Of a DNA stretch of 9,915 bases, positions 1 through 5,426 are shown one piece after another; the stretch's first letter is position 1, and the number at the start of each line of letters is the position of its first letter. A model generated the notes under the pieces. That model was not told the origin of the DNA, searched no databases, and saw only the letters and a program-made list of their open reading frames with translations. Source of the stretch: Nautiliaceae bacterium (GTDB lineage: Bacteria; Campylobacterota; Campylobacteria; Campylobacterales; Nautiliaceae); NCBI GenBank assembly GCA_027063075.1, contig JAMOSM010000106.1, positions 1 through 9,915 of the forward strand, written 5' to 3'. Both the position numbers and the translations under genes were made by a program.

Positions 1-1
1 A

Positions 2-1114
2 GATATTTTAAAATTTCATGCGGTTTATTGGCCGGCGTTTTTAATGAGTATAGGGTACGAGCTTCCTAAAAAAATCGCAGCTCACGGATGGTGGACAAGA
101 GATGGTGAAAAGATGAGTAAATCTAAGGGAAATGTTATTAATCCAAAAGAAGTTGCAAATGCATATGGAATTGAAAACTTTAGATACTTTTTACTTAGAG
201 AAGTGCCTTTTGGGGCTGATGGTGACTTTAGTGAAAAGGCGTTAATTGACAGAATTAATAACGACCTTGGAAACGACCTTGGGAACTTATTAAACAGAAT
301 AATTGGTATGGCTTATAAATATTTTGACGGAAAAGTAACTAGCAAAAACGTAGAGAAATATTTTAGTGCTGAACTAAATGAAGCCAGAGGAATTGTTAAG
401 AATTTAGAAGAGACGTATCTTTGGAAAATGCAAATTCATAAATTCTTAGAAGAGCTTTGGAAGGTACTTTCAATCGGAAATAAAGCGATTGATACTTATA
501 AACCTTGGGAACTTATGAAAAATAAAGAAGAAGAAAAAGCAGCGGCGCTTATCGGTCTTATAGCAAACCTTCTTGCAATAGTGGCTGTTAATCTTCATGC
601 CGTAATGCCAAAAACAACTCAAAAGATTGCAGATGCTTTAGGGTTTAATATAACTCCTGAGAGTTTTAAAGAGATAATGGAAGGGAAACTTCTTGAGGAT
701 TTTGTAATTAAAAAAATTCCACCGCTTTTCCCTAAAATCGAAAAACCTTTAATGAAAAAAGTAGAAGTTAAAAAAGAAGAACCAAGCAATATCATCACTA
801 TTGATGAGTTTTTTAAAGTTGAGCTTAAGATTGGAGAGGTTGTAAAAGCGGAAGAGGTTAAAAAATCAAAAAAACTCCTTAGACTTGAGGTTGATTTAGG
901 AGAAGAGAGACCAAGACAGATTGTTGCAGGTATAAAAGAGTATTATAAACCAGAAGAACTTGAGGGGACTCAAGTTTGTGTTGTTAGCAATTTAAAACCT
1001 GCAAAACTTATGGGAATGGTTAGTGAAGGTATGCTTCTTGCCGCAAAAGATGAAAGCGGACTTTGTTTAATTCGTCCAGAAAAACCAAAAAAAGTAGGAA
1101 CGCCTATTAAATGA
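2..1114 (+). CDS. metG: Methionyl-tRNA synthetase, 3' part (5' end outside window)
   Basis: Charges tRNA-Met with methionine in the cytoplasm (EC 6.1.1.10). The frame is open from base 2, so the gene begins upstream; 370 residues are visible. The segment before the ATG at 44 reads DILKFHAVYWPAFL, a typical MetG catalytic-core sequence, so 44 is not the start. The class I KMSKS motif is at bases 110-124, inside GEKMSKSKGN. The helical anticodon-binding domain follows, including the family-like stretch DTYKPWELMKNK. The last roughly 105 residues (from about base 790) are a fused Trbp111/EMAPII-type OB-fold tRNA-binding domain, with VELKIGEV, RQIVAGI and KPAKLMGM, preceded by a Lys/Glu-rich linker. 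MetG of this type usually works as a dimer through that domain. The TGA overlaps the ATG of the next gene (ATGA at 1111-1114), which indicates translational coupling. The identity is very secure. Confidence 0.97.
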   Translation, partial: DILKFHAVYWPAFLMSIGYELPKKIAAHGWWTRDGEKMSKSKGNVINPKEVANAYGIENFRYFLLREVPFGADGDFSEKALIDRINNDLGNDLGNLLNRIIGMAYKYFDGKVTSKNVEKYFSAELNEARGIVKNLEETYLWKMQIHKFLEELWKVLSIGNKAIDTYKPWELMKNKEEEKAAALIGLIANLLAIVAVNLHAVMPKTTQKIADALGFNITPESFKEIMEGKLLEDFVIKKIPPLFPKIEKPLMKKVEVKKEEPSNIITIDEFFKVELKIGEVVKAEEVKKSKKLLRLEVDLGEERPRQIVAGIKEYYKPEELEGTQVCVVSNLKPAKLMGMVSEGMLLAAKDESGLCLIRPEKPKKVGTPIK

Positions 1115-1992
1115 AAATAGAAACTCTTACAAATTTAATAGGGGGCGAGCTTATAAACCGCCCTTATATTAGTGAAGTTGTTAATTTTACCGATAATGTG
1201 GATGAGGTGAAAAGAGGGAGCTGTTTTTTTGCAAGAGATTTAACAGATATTCCAAGAGCTATTAAAAACGGGGCTTATGCTATTATTACTGATAGATATG
1301 TAGAAGTCTTAGACAAGGAAATAGCCTGGATAAAAGTTGATAATTTTGAAAATGCCGCCTTTAATATATTTAAATATGAAAATTTAAAACATCAGATTTA
1401 TATTGTTGATAAAATTTCGTTAATGATTATTGACGCTATTTCTCTTGATAAAAGAGTTATCGTTTTAAGAGGTGTAAAAGATTTTTTTAAAGTTATTAAT
1501 TTAAAAGAAAAATTTATATTTACGGATGACAAAAAGTTTGTCCGTATTTTTGCAAATGTTAAATCTTTAAAAGAAAAAGATGTCGATTTAAAACCTCTAG
1601 GGCTTTTTAAGTCTGTTTATGAAGGGAGTGAGATAAATCTTCCTTTTGTTTATAAAAATCAATTTGGAAAAGTTATAAGTTTTTTTAATGAGAATTCTTT
1701 GAAATATACTCTTGATTTTAAACTCTCACGTTTTAGACCGGTTTTTGTTGATGCTCTTTTAAGAGAGGTTGAATTTGGGCAAAGTGAGAGGGTAGTAATT
1801 ACAGGTATTGAAAATGATGAGTTCTTTTTTGATGAGCTTAATTTTTTTATAGAAAATACAAAGCATGCAAAAGCTGTTGTTATTGATGAAAAAAGAGTTA
1901 ATTTATTAAAAAAACCTTTTAATTTTGCTATGGCTGTAGGGTTTGAATTTGTGGCAAATAAAATTGAAGAAAAAGGTCTTTTTAATGATTAA
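1111..1992 (+). CDS. Uncharacterised protein with MurE/MurF-like N-terminal domain, no ATP P-loop
   Basis: A 293-residue protein of unknown function. Residues about 20-62 (SEVVNFTDNVDEVKRGSCFF, then IPRAIKNGAYAIITD) follow the pattern of the MurE/MurF N-terminal substrate-binding domain, where a D-S-R-x-V-x-x-G-x-x-F segment precedes an A-x-x-x-G-A-x-A-x-x motif. Residues 98-140 lie where Mur ligases carry the GxxGKT ATP loop, but here the sequence is VIVLRGVKDFF with no P-loop. A Mur ligase is also about 450 residues long, so the C-terminal domain is missing or replaced. The protein is rich in Phe and Lys and has no signal peptide or obvious membrane helix, so it is probably cytoplasmic. The start is set by the ATGA overlap with metG, with a weak AGGA at 1096-1099. 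The reading frame is intact over its whole length, so this is not a decaying pseudogene. The Mur relationship is my reading of motifs; catalytic activity is doubtful. Confidence 0.8.
   Translation: MKIETLTNLIGGELINRPYISEVVNFTDNVDEVKRGSCFFARDLTDIPRAIKNGAYAIITDRYVEVLDKEIAWIKVDNFENAAFNIFKYENLKHQIYIVDKISLMIIDAISLDKRVIVLRGVKDFFKVINLKEKFIFTDDKKFVRIFANVKSLKEKDVDLKPLGLFKSVYEGSEINLPFVYKNQFGKVISFFNENSLKYTLDFKLSRFRPVFVDALLREVEFGQSERVVITGIENDEFFFDELNFFIENTKHAKAVVIDEKRVNLLKKPFNFAMAVGFEFVANKIEEKGLFND
1973..1976 (+). promoter_or_regulatory. Ribosome binding site fixing the Nudix gene start
   Basis: AAGG lies 8 bases before the ATG at 1985, inside the end of the preceding gene. It supports 1985 rather than the in-frame TTG at 1943, which would add 14 residues that do not look like the family. 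Confidence 0.6.
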
Positions 1993-2545
1993 GATAGAAA
2001 AAATAAATGAAATATGTAAGGGTAGATTTTTAAGTTTAAAAGAGGTTTTTTTTAATTATAAAGGCAAACTCAGGCGCTGGGAAGTCTGCAATTCAATGGA
2101 CAGTGTGGCAGTGTTGATTTATGACAGGGACTTAAAATCGGTTATTTTGGTAAAACAGTTTAGACTGCCTGTTTTTCTTAAAAACAGAGACGGTTATACT
2201 TATGAACTATGTGCGGGACTTTGTGATAAGAATAAATGCTCTATTGAAATAGCAAGAGAAGAAGTTTTAGAAGAGTGCGGATATGATGTTAATAGCAGTA
2301 GAATTAAAAAAATTACTTCAACCTGGGCAAGTGTAGGGACGAATGCAGCTCATCAAACGGTATATTATGTGGAAGTTACTCAAAGTGACAAGGTAAATAG
2401 CGGCGGTGGAATAGATGATGAGGATATAGAAATAGTTGAAATTAAAAGAGAGGATGTAAGAGATTTTATTTTTGATGAAACTAAGGTAATTACCCCTGGG
2501 GCTAAGTTTGCACTTATGTGGTGGGTTGATAAGGAAAAATTATAA
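1985..2545 (+). CDS. Nudix hydrolase, UDP-sugar diphosphatase (NUDT14-like)
   Basis: A 186-residue Nudix hydrolase predicted to split UDP-glucose or a similar nucleotide sugar into UMP and sugar 1-phosphate (EC 3.6.1.45 type). The Nudix box is at residues 78-101: a Gly-Leu-Cys-Asp turn followed by REEVLEECGYD. The flanking sequence follows human NUDT14 closely: DSVAVLIYDR and ILVKQFRLPV before the box, YELCAGL leading into it, and SVGTNAAHQT, VEVT and SGGGIDDEDIE after it. The Glu pair of the metal-binding EExG core is present. The position that is usually Arg or Lys before the first catalytic Glu (K in NUDT14) is Glu here, with Arg one residue earlier. The gene overlaps the previous stop by 8 bases and ends 7-10 bases before the hexose-phosphate mutase, which suggests a shared sugar-nucleotide role. 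ADP-ribose diphosphatase is the main alternative. Confidence 0.88.
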   Translation: MIKIEKINEICKGRFLSLKEVFFNYKGKLRRWEVCNSMDSVAVLIYDRDLKSVILVKQFRLPVFLKNRDGYTYELCAGLCDKNKCSIEIAREEVLEECGYDVNSSRIKKITSTWASVGTNAAHQTVYYVEVTQSDKVNSGGGIDDEDIEIVEIKREDVRDFIFDETKVITPGAKFALMWWVDKEKL

Positions 2546-2550
2546 AGGAG
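2544..2550 (+). promoter_or_regulatory. Ribosome binding site of the phosphohexomutase gene
   Basis: AAAGGAG overlaps the stop codon of the Nudix gene. Two ATGs follow in tandem, at 2553 and 2556. The second leaves 5 bases after GGAG and the first only 2, so 2556 is the better start. Confidence 0.65.
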
Positions 2551-2555
2551 AAATG

Positions 2556-3920
2556 ATGAAGCATATTTTTAGGGAATATGATATAAGAGGAATTTTCGAA
2601 AAAGATTTAACAGAAGATGTGGTTAAAAAAATCGGATATTTTATCGGTAAAAGAATAGATAAAGATTATGTGTTTGTAAGTTATGATGCAAGAGTTCATT
2701 CGCCAACTCTTCACAACTGGCTTGTAAGCGGACTTAACAAAGCGGGCAAAAAAGTAATAAGCGGTGGAATGCTTCCGACAGGGGCTAACTATTTTGCAAA
2801 TTTTAGACCTTTATGTATTGATGGTATCGGAAGGGTTGAAATTGGAGGCAGTGTTCAAATTACAGGTTCTCACAATCCCCCAGAATATAACGGGTTTAAA
2901 ATTACAATCAATAAAGCGCCGTTTTACGGTAAAGATATTTATGCTTTAGGAGATGAGGTTGTAAATAGTGAGCTAAAGATAGAAGATAATGAAAAAGTAA
3001 TTAAATATGATTTAAAAAATGATTATATCGATTATATTTCAAACCAGTTTTCACATTTAAAAGGGCTTGATTTAAATGCGGTGTTTGATTGTGGTAACGG
3101 AGTTGCGGGAGTTGTTTTGAGAGATATTCTTGAAAAAATAGGTATCAAAAATTATGAAATTTTATTTGAAGAGCCTGACGGGACATTTCCAAACCACCAT
3201 CCAGACCCTACTGAAAAGGAAAATCTTGCGTGGGTAAAAGAGGCTATTAAAAACGGAAGAGACTATGCGTTTGCATTTGACGGGGATGCTGACAGGATTG
3301 CGTTTTTAGATAAGTATTATAACTATAAAGGTGACATTTTAGCATATTTTTTTGCAAAGAATATGGATAATCCTTGTGTAATAAGCGAAGTAAAAGCTAC
3401 TCAAGTTATGTATGATGAGATTAATAAGTTTGGAAAAGCTATTATGTATAAAACAGGACACAGTAACTTAAAAACCCTTTTAAAAGAAAAAAACTGCGAT
3501 TTAGCAGCGGAAGTTAGCGGGCATATTTTTTTTAATGACAGGTATTTTGGAATAGATGATGCTGTTTATGTGGCTTTTAGGATAATGGAACTTATAAGAA
3601 ATGGATTTAATTTTAAAGAGGAGTTTGAAAAACTTCCGCGTGTTTATAATACAGATGAAATAAAAGTAAAAACTACAGAAGATAAAAAATTTAAAATTAT
3701 TGAAGAGCTTAAAAAATACCTGCAGGAAAATAGAGAAAAGCTTGGTATTAAAGAAATAGTTAATGTTGATGGGGTTAGGGTTATTTTTGAAAATGGATGG
3801 GGTCTTATAAGAGCAAGCAATACAACTCCTGTGCTTGTTACGAGGTTTGAAGCTAAAACTGAAGAAGAGCTTGATAGGATTAAATCTTTGCTGACATCTC
3901 TTCTTTCAAAATTCCTCTGA
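2556..3920 (+). CDS. manB: Phosphomannomutase/phosphoglucomutase
   Basis: A 454-residue alpha-D-phosphohexomutase that interconverts hexose 6-phosphate and hexose 1-phosphate, feeding nucleotide sugars for lipopolysaccharide and other glycans. All four family signatures are in order: the phosphoserine loop TGSHNPPEYNG with the active Ser near residue 105, the Mg-binding DGDADR at 242-247, the sugar-specificity loop EVSGH at 319-323, and the phosphate-binding RASNTTPVLVTR at 419-430. The N-terminal FREYDIRGIF is also typical. Length matches bacterial PMM/PGM of the AlgC/ManB group (about 455 residues). The short EVSGH form is shared by enzymes using mannose and glucose phosphates, so substrate cannot be decided here. 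The start at 2556 is chosen on Shine-Dalgarno spacing; 2553 would add one Met. It is the last gene of the metG run, followed by a T-rich stretch. Confidence 0.94.
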   Translation: MKHIFREYDIRGIFEKDLTEDVVKKIGYFIGKRIDKDYVFVSYDARVHSPTLHNWLVSGLNKAGKKVISGGMLPTGANYFANFRPLCIDGIGRVEIGGSVQITGSHNPPEYNGFKITINKAPFYGKDIYALGDEVVNSELKIEDNEKVIKYDLKNDYIDYISNQFSHLKGLDLNAVFDCGNGVAGVVLRDILEKIGIKNYEILFEEPDGTFPNHHPDPTEKENLAWVKEAIKNGRDYAFAFDGDADRIAFLDKYYNYKGDILAYFFAKNMDNPCVISEVKATQVMYDEINKFGKAIMYKTGHSNLKTLLKEKNCDLAAEVSGHIFFNDRYFGIDDAVYVAFRIMELIRNGFNFKEEFEKLPRVYNTDEIKVKTTEDKKFKIIEELKKYLQENREKLGIKEIVNVDGVRVIFENGWGLIRASNTTPVLVTRFEAKTEEELDRIKSLLTSLLSKFL

Positions 3921-3996
3921 TTTTTTTTCTTTTTATTTATTAAATACAGAGTCTGTAATTTTGAATCTTTAGTTAATCTAAATAAACTTTTATTAT

Positions 3997-4014
3997 GTTT
4001 TTATTAATAAAAAC
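3997..4014. repeat. Perfect 18-bp palindrome
   Basis: GTTTTTATTAATAAAAAC reads the same on both strands. It could be a protein-binding site or a weak AT hairpin (7-bp stem, TTAA loop) helping to end the upstream transcript. It lies about 50 bp upstream of the dnaJ -35 element. In DNA this AT-rich, chance is a real possibility. Confidence 0.5.
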
Positions 4015-4052
4015 TGTATTAATCTTTAACTTAACTGAAAGTGATTTAACTA

Positions 4053-4075
4053 AATTGATTGATTTTTGCTCAATT
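4053..4075. promoter_or_regulatory. HAIR-like operator for HspR
   Basis: AATTGA (4053-4058) and TCAATT (4070-4075) form a perfect inverted repeat with an 11-base spacer. The known HAIR consensus is CTTGAGT-N7-ACTCAAG. This site reads TTGATT-N7-GCTCAA, matching 10 of 12 positions of the TTGAGT/ACTCAA core with the exact spacing. It overlaps the -35 element and spacer of the dnaJ promoter, and hspR is the second gene of the operon, so autorepression is the natural reading. HspR binding itself is inferred, not shown. Confidence 0.8.
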
Positions 4076-4087
4076 ATATTGTATAAT
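4059..4087 (+). promoter_or_regulatory. Sigma-70-type promoter of dnaJ-hspR
   Basis: -35 TTGATT (4059-4064), a 17-base spacer, then a consensus -10 TATAAT (4082-4087) preceded by TG (extended -10). Transcription should start near 4094, giving a leader of about 35 bases. That leader carries AAGGAGG (4119-4125) 4 bases before the ATG, a full-strength Shine-Dalgarno. The operator covers the -35, so a bound repressor would block RNA polymerase directly. Confidence 0.8.
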
Positions 4088-4129
4088 ATTGTTATTAAAA
4101 ATAGGTGGAGCTTATTTTAAGGAGGGGAT

Positions 4130-4978
4130 ATGAGTAAAAGTTTATATGATGTTTTAGGTGTTAGTGAAAATGCCACACAGGATGAAATTAAAAAAGCTTA
4201 TAGAAAACTGGCTAGAAAATATCATCCTGATATTTGTAAAAAACCTGAATGTGAAGAAAAGTTTAAAGAAATTAATACTGCTTATGAAATTTTAGGTGAT
4301 CCTGAAAAAAGAAAGCAGTATGACCAGATGGGTGATGCAATGTTTAACGGCCAAAATTTCCAAGATTTTTATCGTCAGCATAAAGATGTTGATTTAGAAG
4401 AGATTCTTTCATCTATTTTTGGAGGAGGTTTTGGCAGAAGAGGCGGATTTGGGGGATTTGGATTTGATGAATTTGGTTTTGGCGGAGGTTTTATGCCAGA
4501 CCTTGACGTTCATGCAAAAATTCAAATTCCTTTTGATATAGCTATACTTGGTGGAGTTTATCCTATTAATTATAATGGAGAGACTATAAAAATTAAAATT
4601 CCAGAAGGAATTAATACAGGTCAAAAATTAAGAATCAGAGGAAAAGGTAAAACTTTTCAAGGTCACAGGGGTGATTTGATTTTAGATATTGAAGTTGCTC
4701 CTTCTCCTGAATGGGAGAGAAAAGGCAATGACCTTTATAAAAAAATCGATGTTCCTTTAAAAACAATGATGTTTGGAGGAAAAGTCGGTGTTGATACATT
4801 TAAAGGGCATATTAACGTAAAAGTGCCTAAAAATTCTAAATGCTGTCAAAAACTAAGAGTTAGGGGATATGGGGTTAAAGGCGCAGACCTTTACCTTGAA
4901 TTAAGACCTGTTTTACCAAAAGTTGAAGAACTTGACCCTGAACTTGCTAAAATGATGGAAGAAAAACTTCCGTCATAA
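4130..4978 (+). CDS. cbpA: DnaJ-family co-chaperone without zinc finger (CbpA type)
   Basis: A 282-residue type II J-domain protein that stimulates the DnaK ATPase and delivers unfolded clients in the cytoplasm. The J domain covers residues 1-70, with the essential HPD at 32-34 and the usual [14 protein letters not shown] end. A Gly/Phe-rich linker spans about 98-121. The CxxCxGxG zinc-binding repeats of full DnaJ are absent. Two beta-rich client-binding domains follow: about 124-190 with [21 protein letters not shown], and about 200-262 with a second KVPKNSK...LRVRGYG unit. E. coli CbpA is 306 residues. An unusual Cys-x4-Cys pair (C36, C41) sits just after HPD, and C238-C239 are adjacent in the second domain. 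The gene is first in an operon with hspR, 42 bases apart, under a HAIR-controlled promoter. A canonical zinc-finger dnaJ and dnaK are expected elsewhere in the genome. Confidence 0.93.
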   Translation: MSKSLYDVLGVSENATQDEIKKAYRKLARKYHPDICKKPECEEKFKEINTAYEILGDPEKRKQYDQMGDAMFNGQNFQDFYRQHKDVDLEEILSSIFGGGFGRRGGFGGFGFDEFGFGGGFMPDLDVHAKIQIPFDIAILGGVYPINYNGETIKIKIPEGINTGQKLRIRGKGKTFQGHRGDLILDIEVAPSPEWERKGNDLYKKIDVPLKTMMFGGKVGVDTFKGHINVKVPKNSKCCQKLRVRGYGVKGADLYLELRPVLPKVEELDPELAKMMEEKLPS

Positions 4979-4990
4979 ACCATATAATAT

Positions 4991-5004
4991 CCTGCTGAAG
5001 CAGG
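4991..5004 (+). other. Hairpin in dnaJ-hspR intergenic spacer
   Basis: CCTGC-TGAA-GCAGG gives a 5-bp GC-rich stem with a tetraloop. It ends 2 bases before the hspR Shine-Dalgarno AAGGAGGTG (5007-5015). There is no T-run after it, so it is not a terminator. It could shield transcript ends, mark a processing site, or tune hspR translation; which of these is unknown. Confidence 0.55.
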
Positions 5005-5020
5005 GAAAGGAGGTGTAAAA

Positions 5021-5395
5021 ATGTATGGATATGATGAACCTGTATATCTAATAAGCGTGGTGAGTAAAATATTAAATATTCATCCTCAAACTCTAAGACA
5101 GTATGAAAGAGAAGGGCTTATTAAACCAAGCAGAACTCAAGGTAAAATGAGACTTTATTCTCAAAGGGACATTGACAGATTAAAATTAATTCTCTCATTA
5201 GTAAGAGACCTTGGAGTTAATTTAGCGGGAGTTGAAATAATACTTCAGCTTAAAGAGGAGATTGAAAAACTACAAAAAGAGATTGATGCTCTAAAAAGGC
5301 AGCAAGGTCAAATTCCTCGCAATAGAAGTGTGGTAATAAGAAAAGAAAACTACCAGCTTATTTTAGTGCCAAACCATAACGAAGAGGAGAAATAA
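5021..5395 (+). CDS. hspR: Heat-shock repressor HspR, MerR family
   Basis: A 124-residue MerR-type transcriptional repressor that binds HAIR operators and holds chaperone genes off at normal temperature. Residues 9-48 form the winged helix-turn-helix: YLISVVSKILNIHPQTLRQY, then REGLIKPSRTQGKMRLYS, which is close to the HspR family pattern and includes RTxGxxRxYS. Residues 72-96 (LQLKEEIEKLQKEIDALKRQ) are the dimerising coiled coil. The tail carries no metal-binding cysteine cluster, unlike metal-sensing MerR proteins. Length fits HspR (about 120-140). The Shine-Dalgarno AAGGAGGTG is near perfect. In Helicobacter pylori the cbpA-hspR operon continues into a helicase gene; here it stops at a hairpin overlapping the hspR stop codon. 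In other bacteria HspR uses DnaK as co-repressor, so feedback through the chaperone pool is likely but not visible in this sequence. Confidence 0.95.
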   Translation: MYGYDEPVYLISVVSKILNIHPQTLRQYEREGLIKPSRTQGKMRLYSQRDIDRLKLILSLVRDLGVNLAGVEIILQLKEEIEKLQKEIDALKRQQGQIPRNRSVVIRKENYQLILVPNHNEEEK

Positions 5396-5408
5396 TCTCT
5401 CCTCTTTT
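5383..5408 (+). terminator. Rho-independent terminator of dnaJ-hspR
   Basis: AGAGGAGA (5383-5390) and TCTCCTCT (5398-5405) form a perfect 8-bp stem with a 7-base loop, followed by a short T-run (5405-5408). The hspR stop codon lies in the loop. The gene on the other strand converges and ends at 5417. Confidence 0.75.
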
Positions 5409-5426
5409 AAAATATTTTAAAAGAGG
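5401..5426. terminator. Second, overlapping hairpin between convergent genes
   Basis: CCTCTTTTAAAA (5401-5412) and TTTTAAAAGAGG (5415-5426) are perfect 12-bp arms around TA. The hairpin contains the stop codon of the minus-strand gene (5417-5419). Its left arm shares bases 5401-5405 with the hspR terminator stem, so the two structures exclude each other. It probably ends the minus-strand transcript; both orientations are possible. Confidence 0.6.

Larger units (their letters stand above)
3921..4129. other. Intergenic regulatory gap between phosphohexomutase and dnaJ
   Basis: There is no gene in these 209 bases. Just after the mutase stop is a run of eight T, then C, then five T (from 3921). 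No GC-rich hairpin precedes it closely; AAGAAGAG at 3862-3869 and CTCTTCTT at 3898-3905 could pair across a 28-base loop, which is only weak terminator evidence. Further on lie a 5-bp inverted repeat TTTAG/CTAAA (3968-3982), a perfect 18-bp AT palindrome (3997-4014), three TTAACT copies (4026, 4031, 4046), and then the dnaJ promoter and operator. Confidence 0.6.

Noticed and set aside
44..1114. metG starting at the ATG at 44
   Set aside because: The frame is open back to base 2 and the upstream codons encode conserved MetG core sequence, so this Met is internal.
1943..1984. Longer Nudix protein from the TTG at 1943
   Set aside because: The extra 14 residues are not family-like, and the ATG at 1985 has a properly spaced AAGG.
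2508..2555. Longer phosphohexomutase from an upstream start at 2508
   Set aside because: It would overlap the Nudix gene without a ribosome site; AAAGGAG points to 2556, and the family begins at the KHIFREYDIRG segment.
2764..2949. Small 61-residue ORF inside the mutase gene
   Set aside because: It is an out-of-frame shadow of a well-supported gene, with no ribosome site or recognisable motif.
3921..4129. CIRCE operator (HrcA) or RNA gene in the gap before dnaJ
   Set aside because: No TTAGCACTC/GAGTGCTAA repeat is present, and no tRNA or other recognisable RNA fold was found.
4409..4624. 71-residue ORF antisense to dnaJ
   Set aside because: It lies opposite the Gly/Phe-rich region, where biased codons open the reverse frame; no family likeness.
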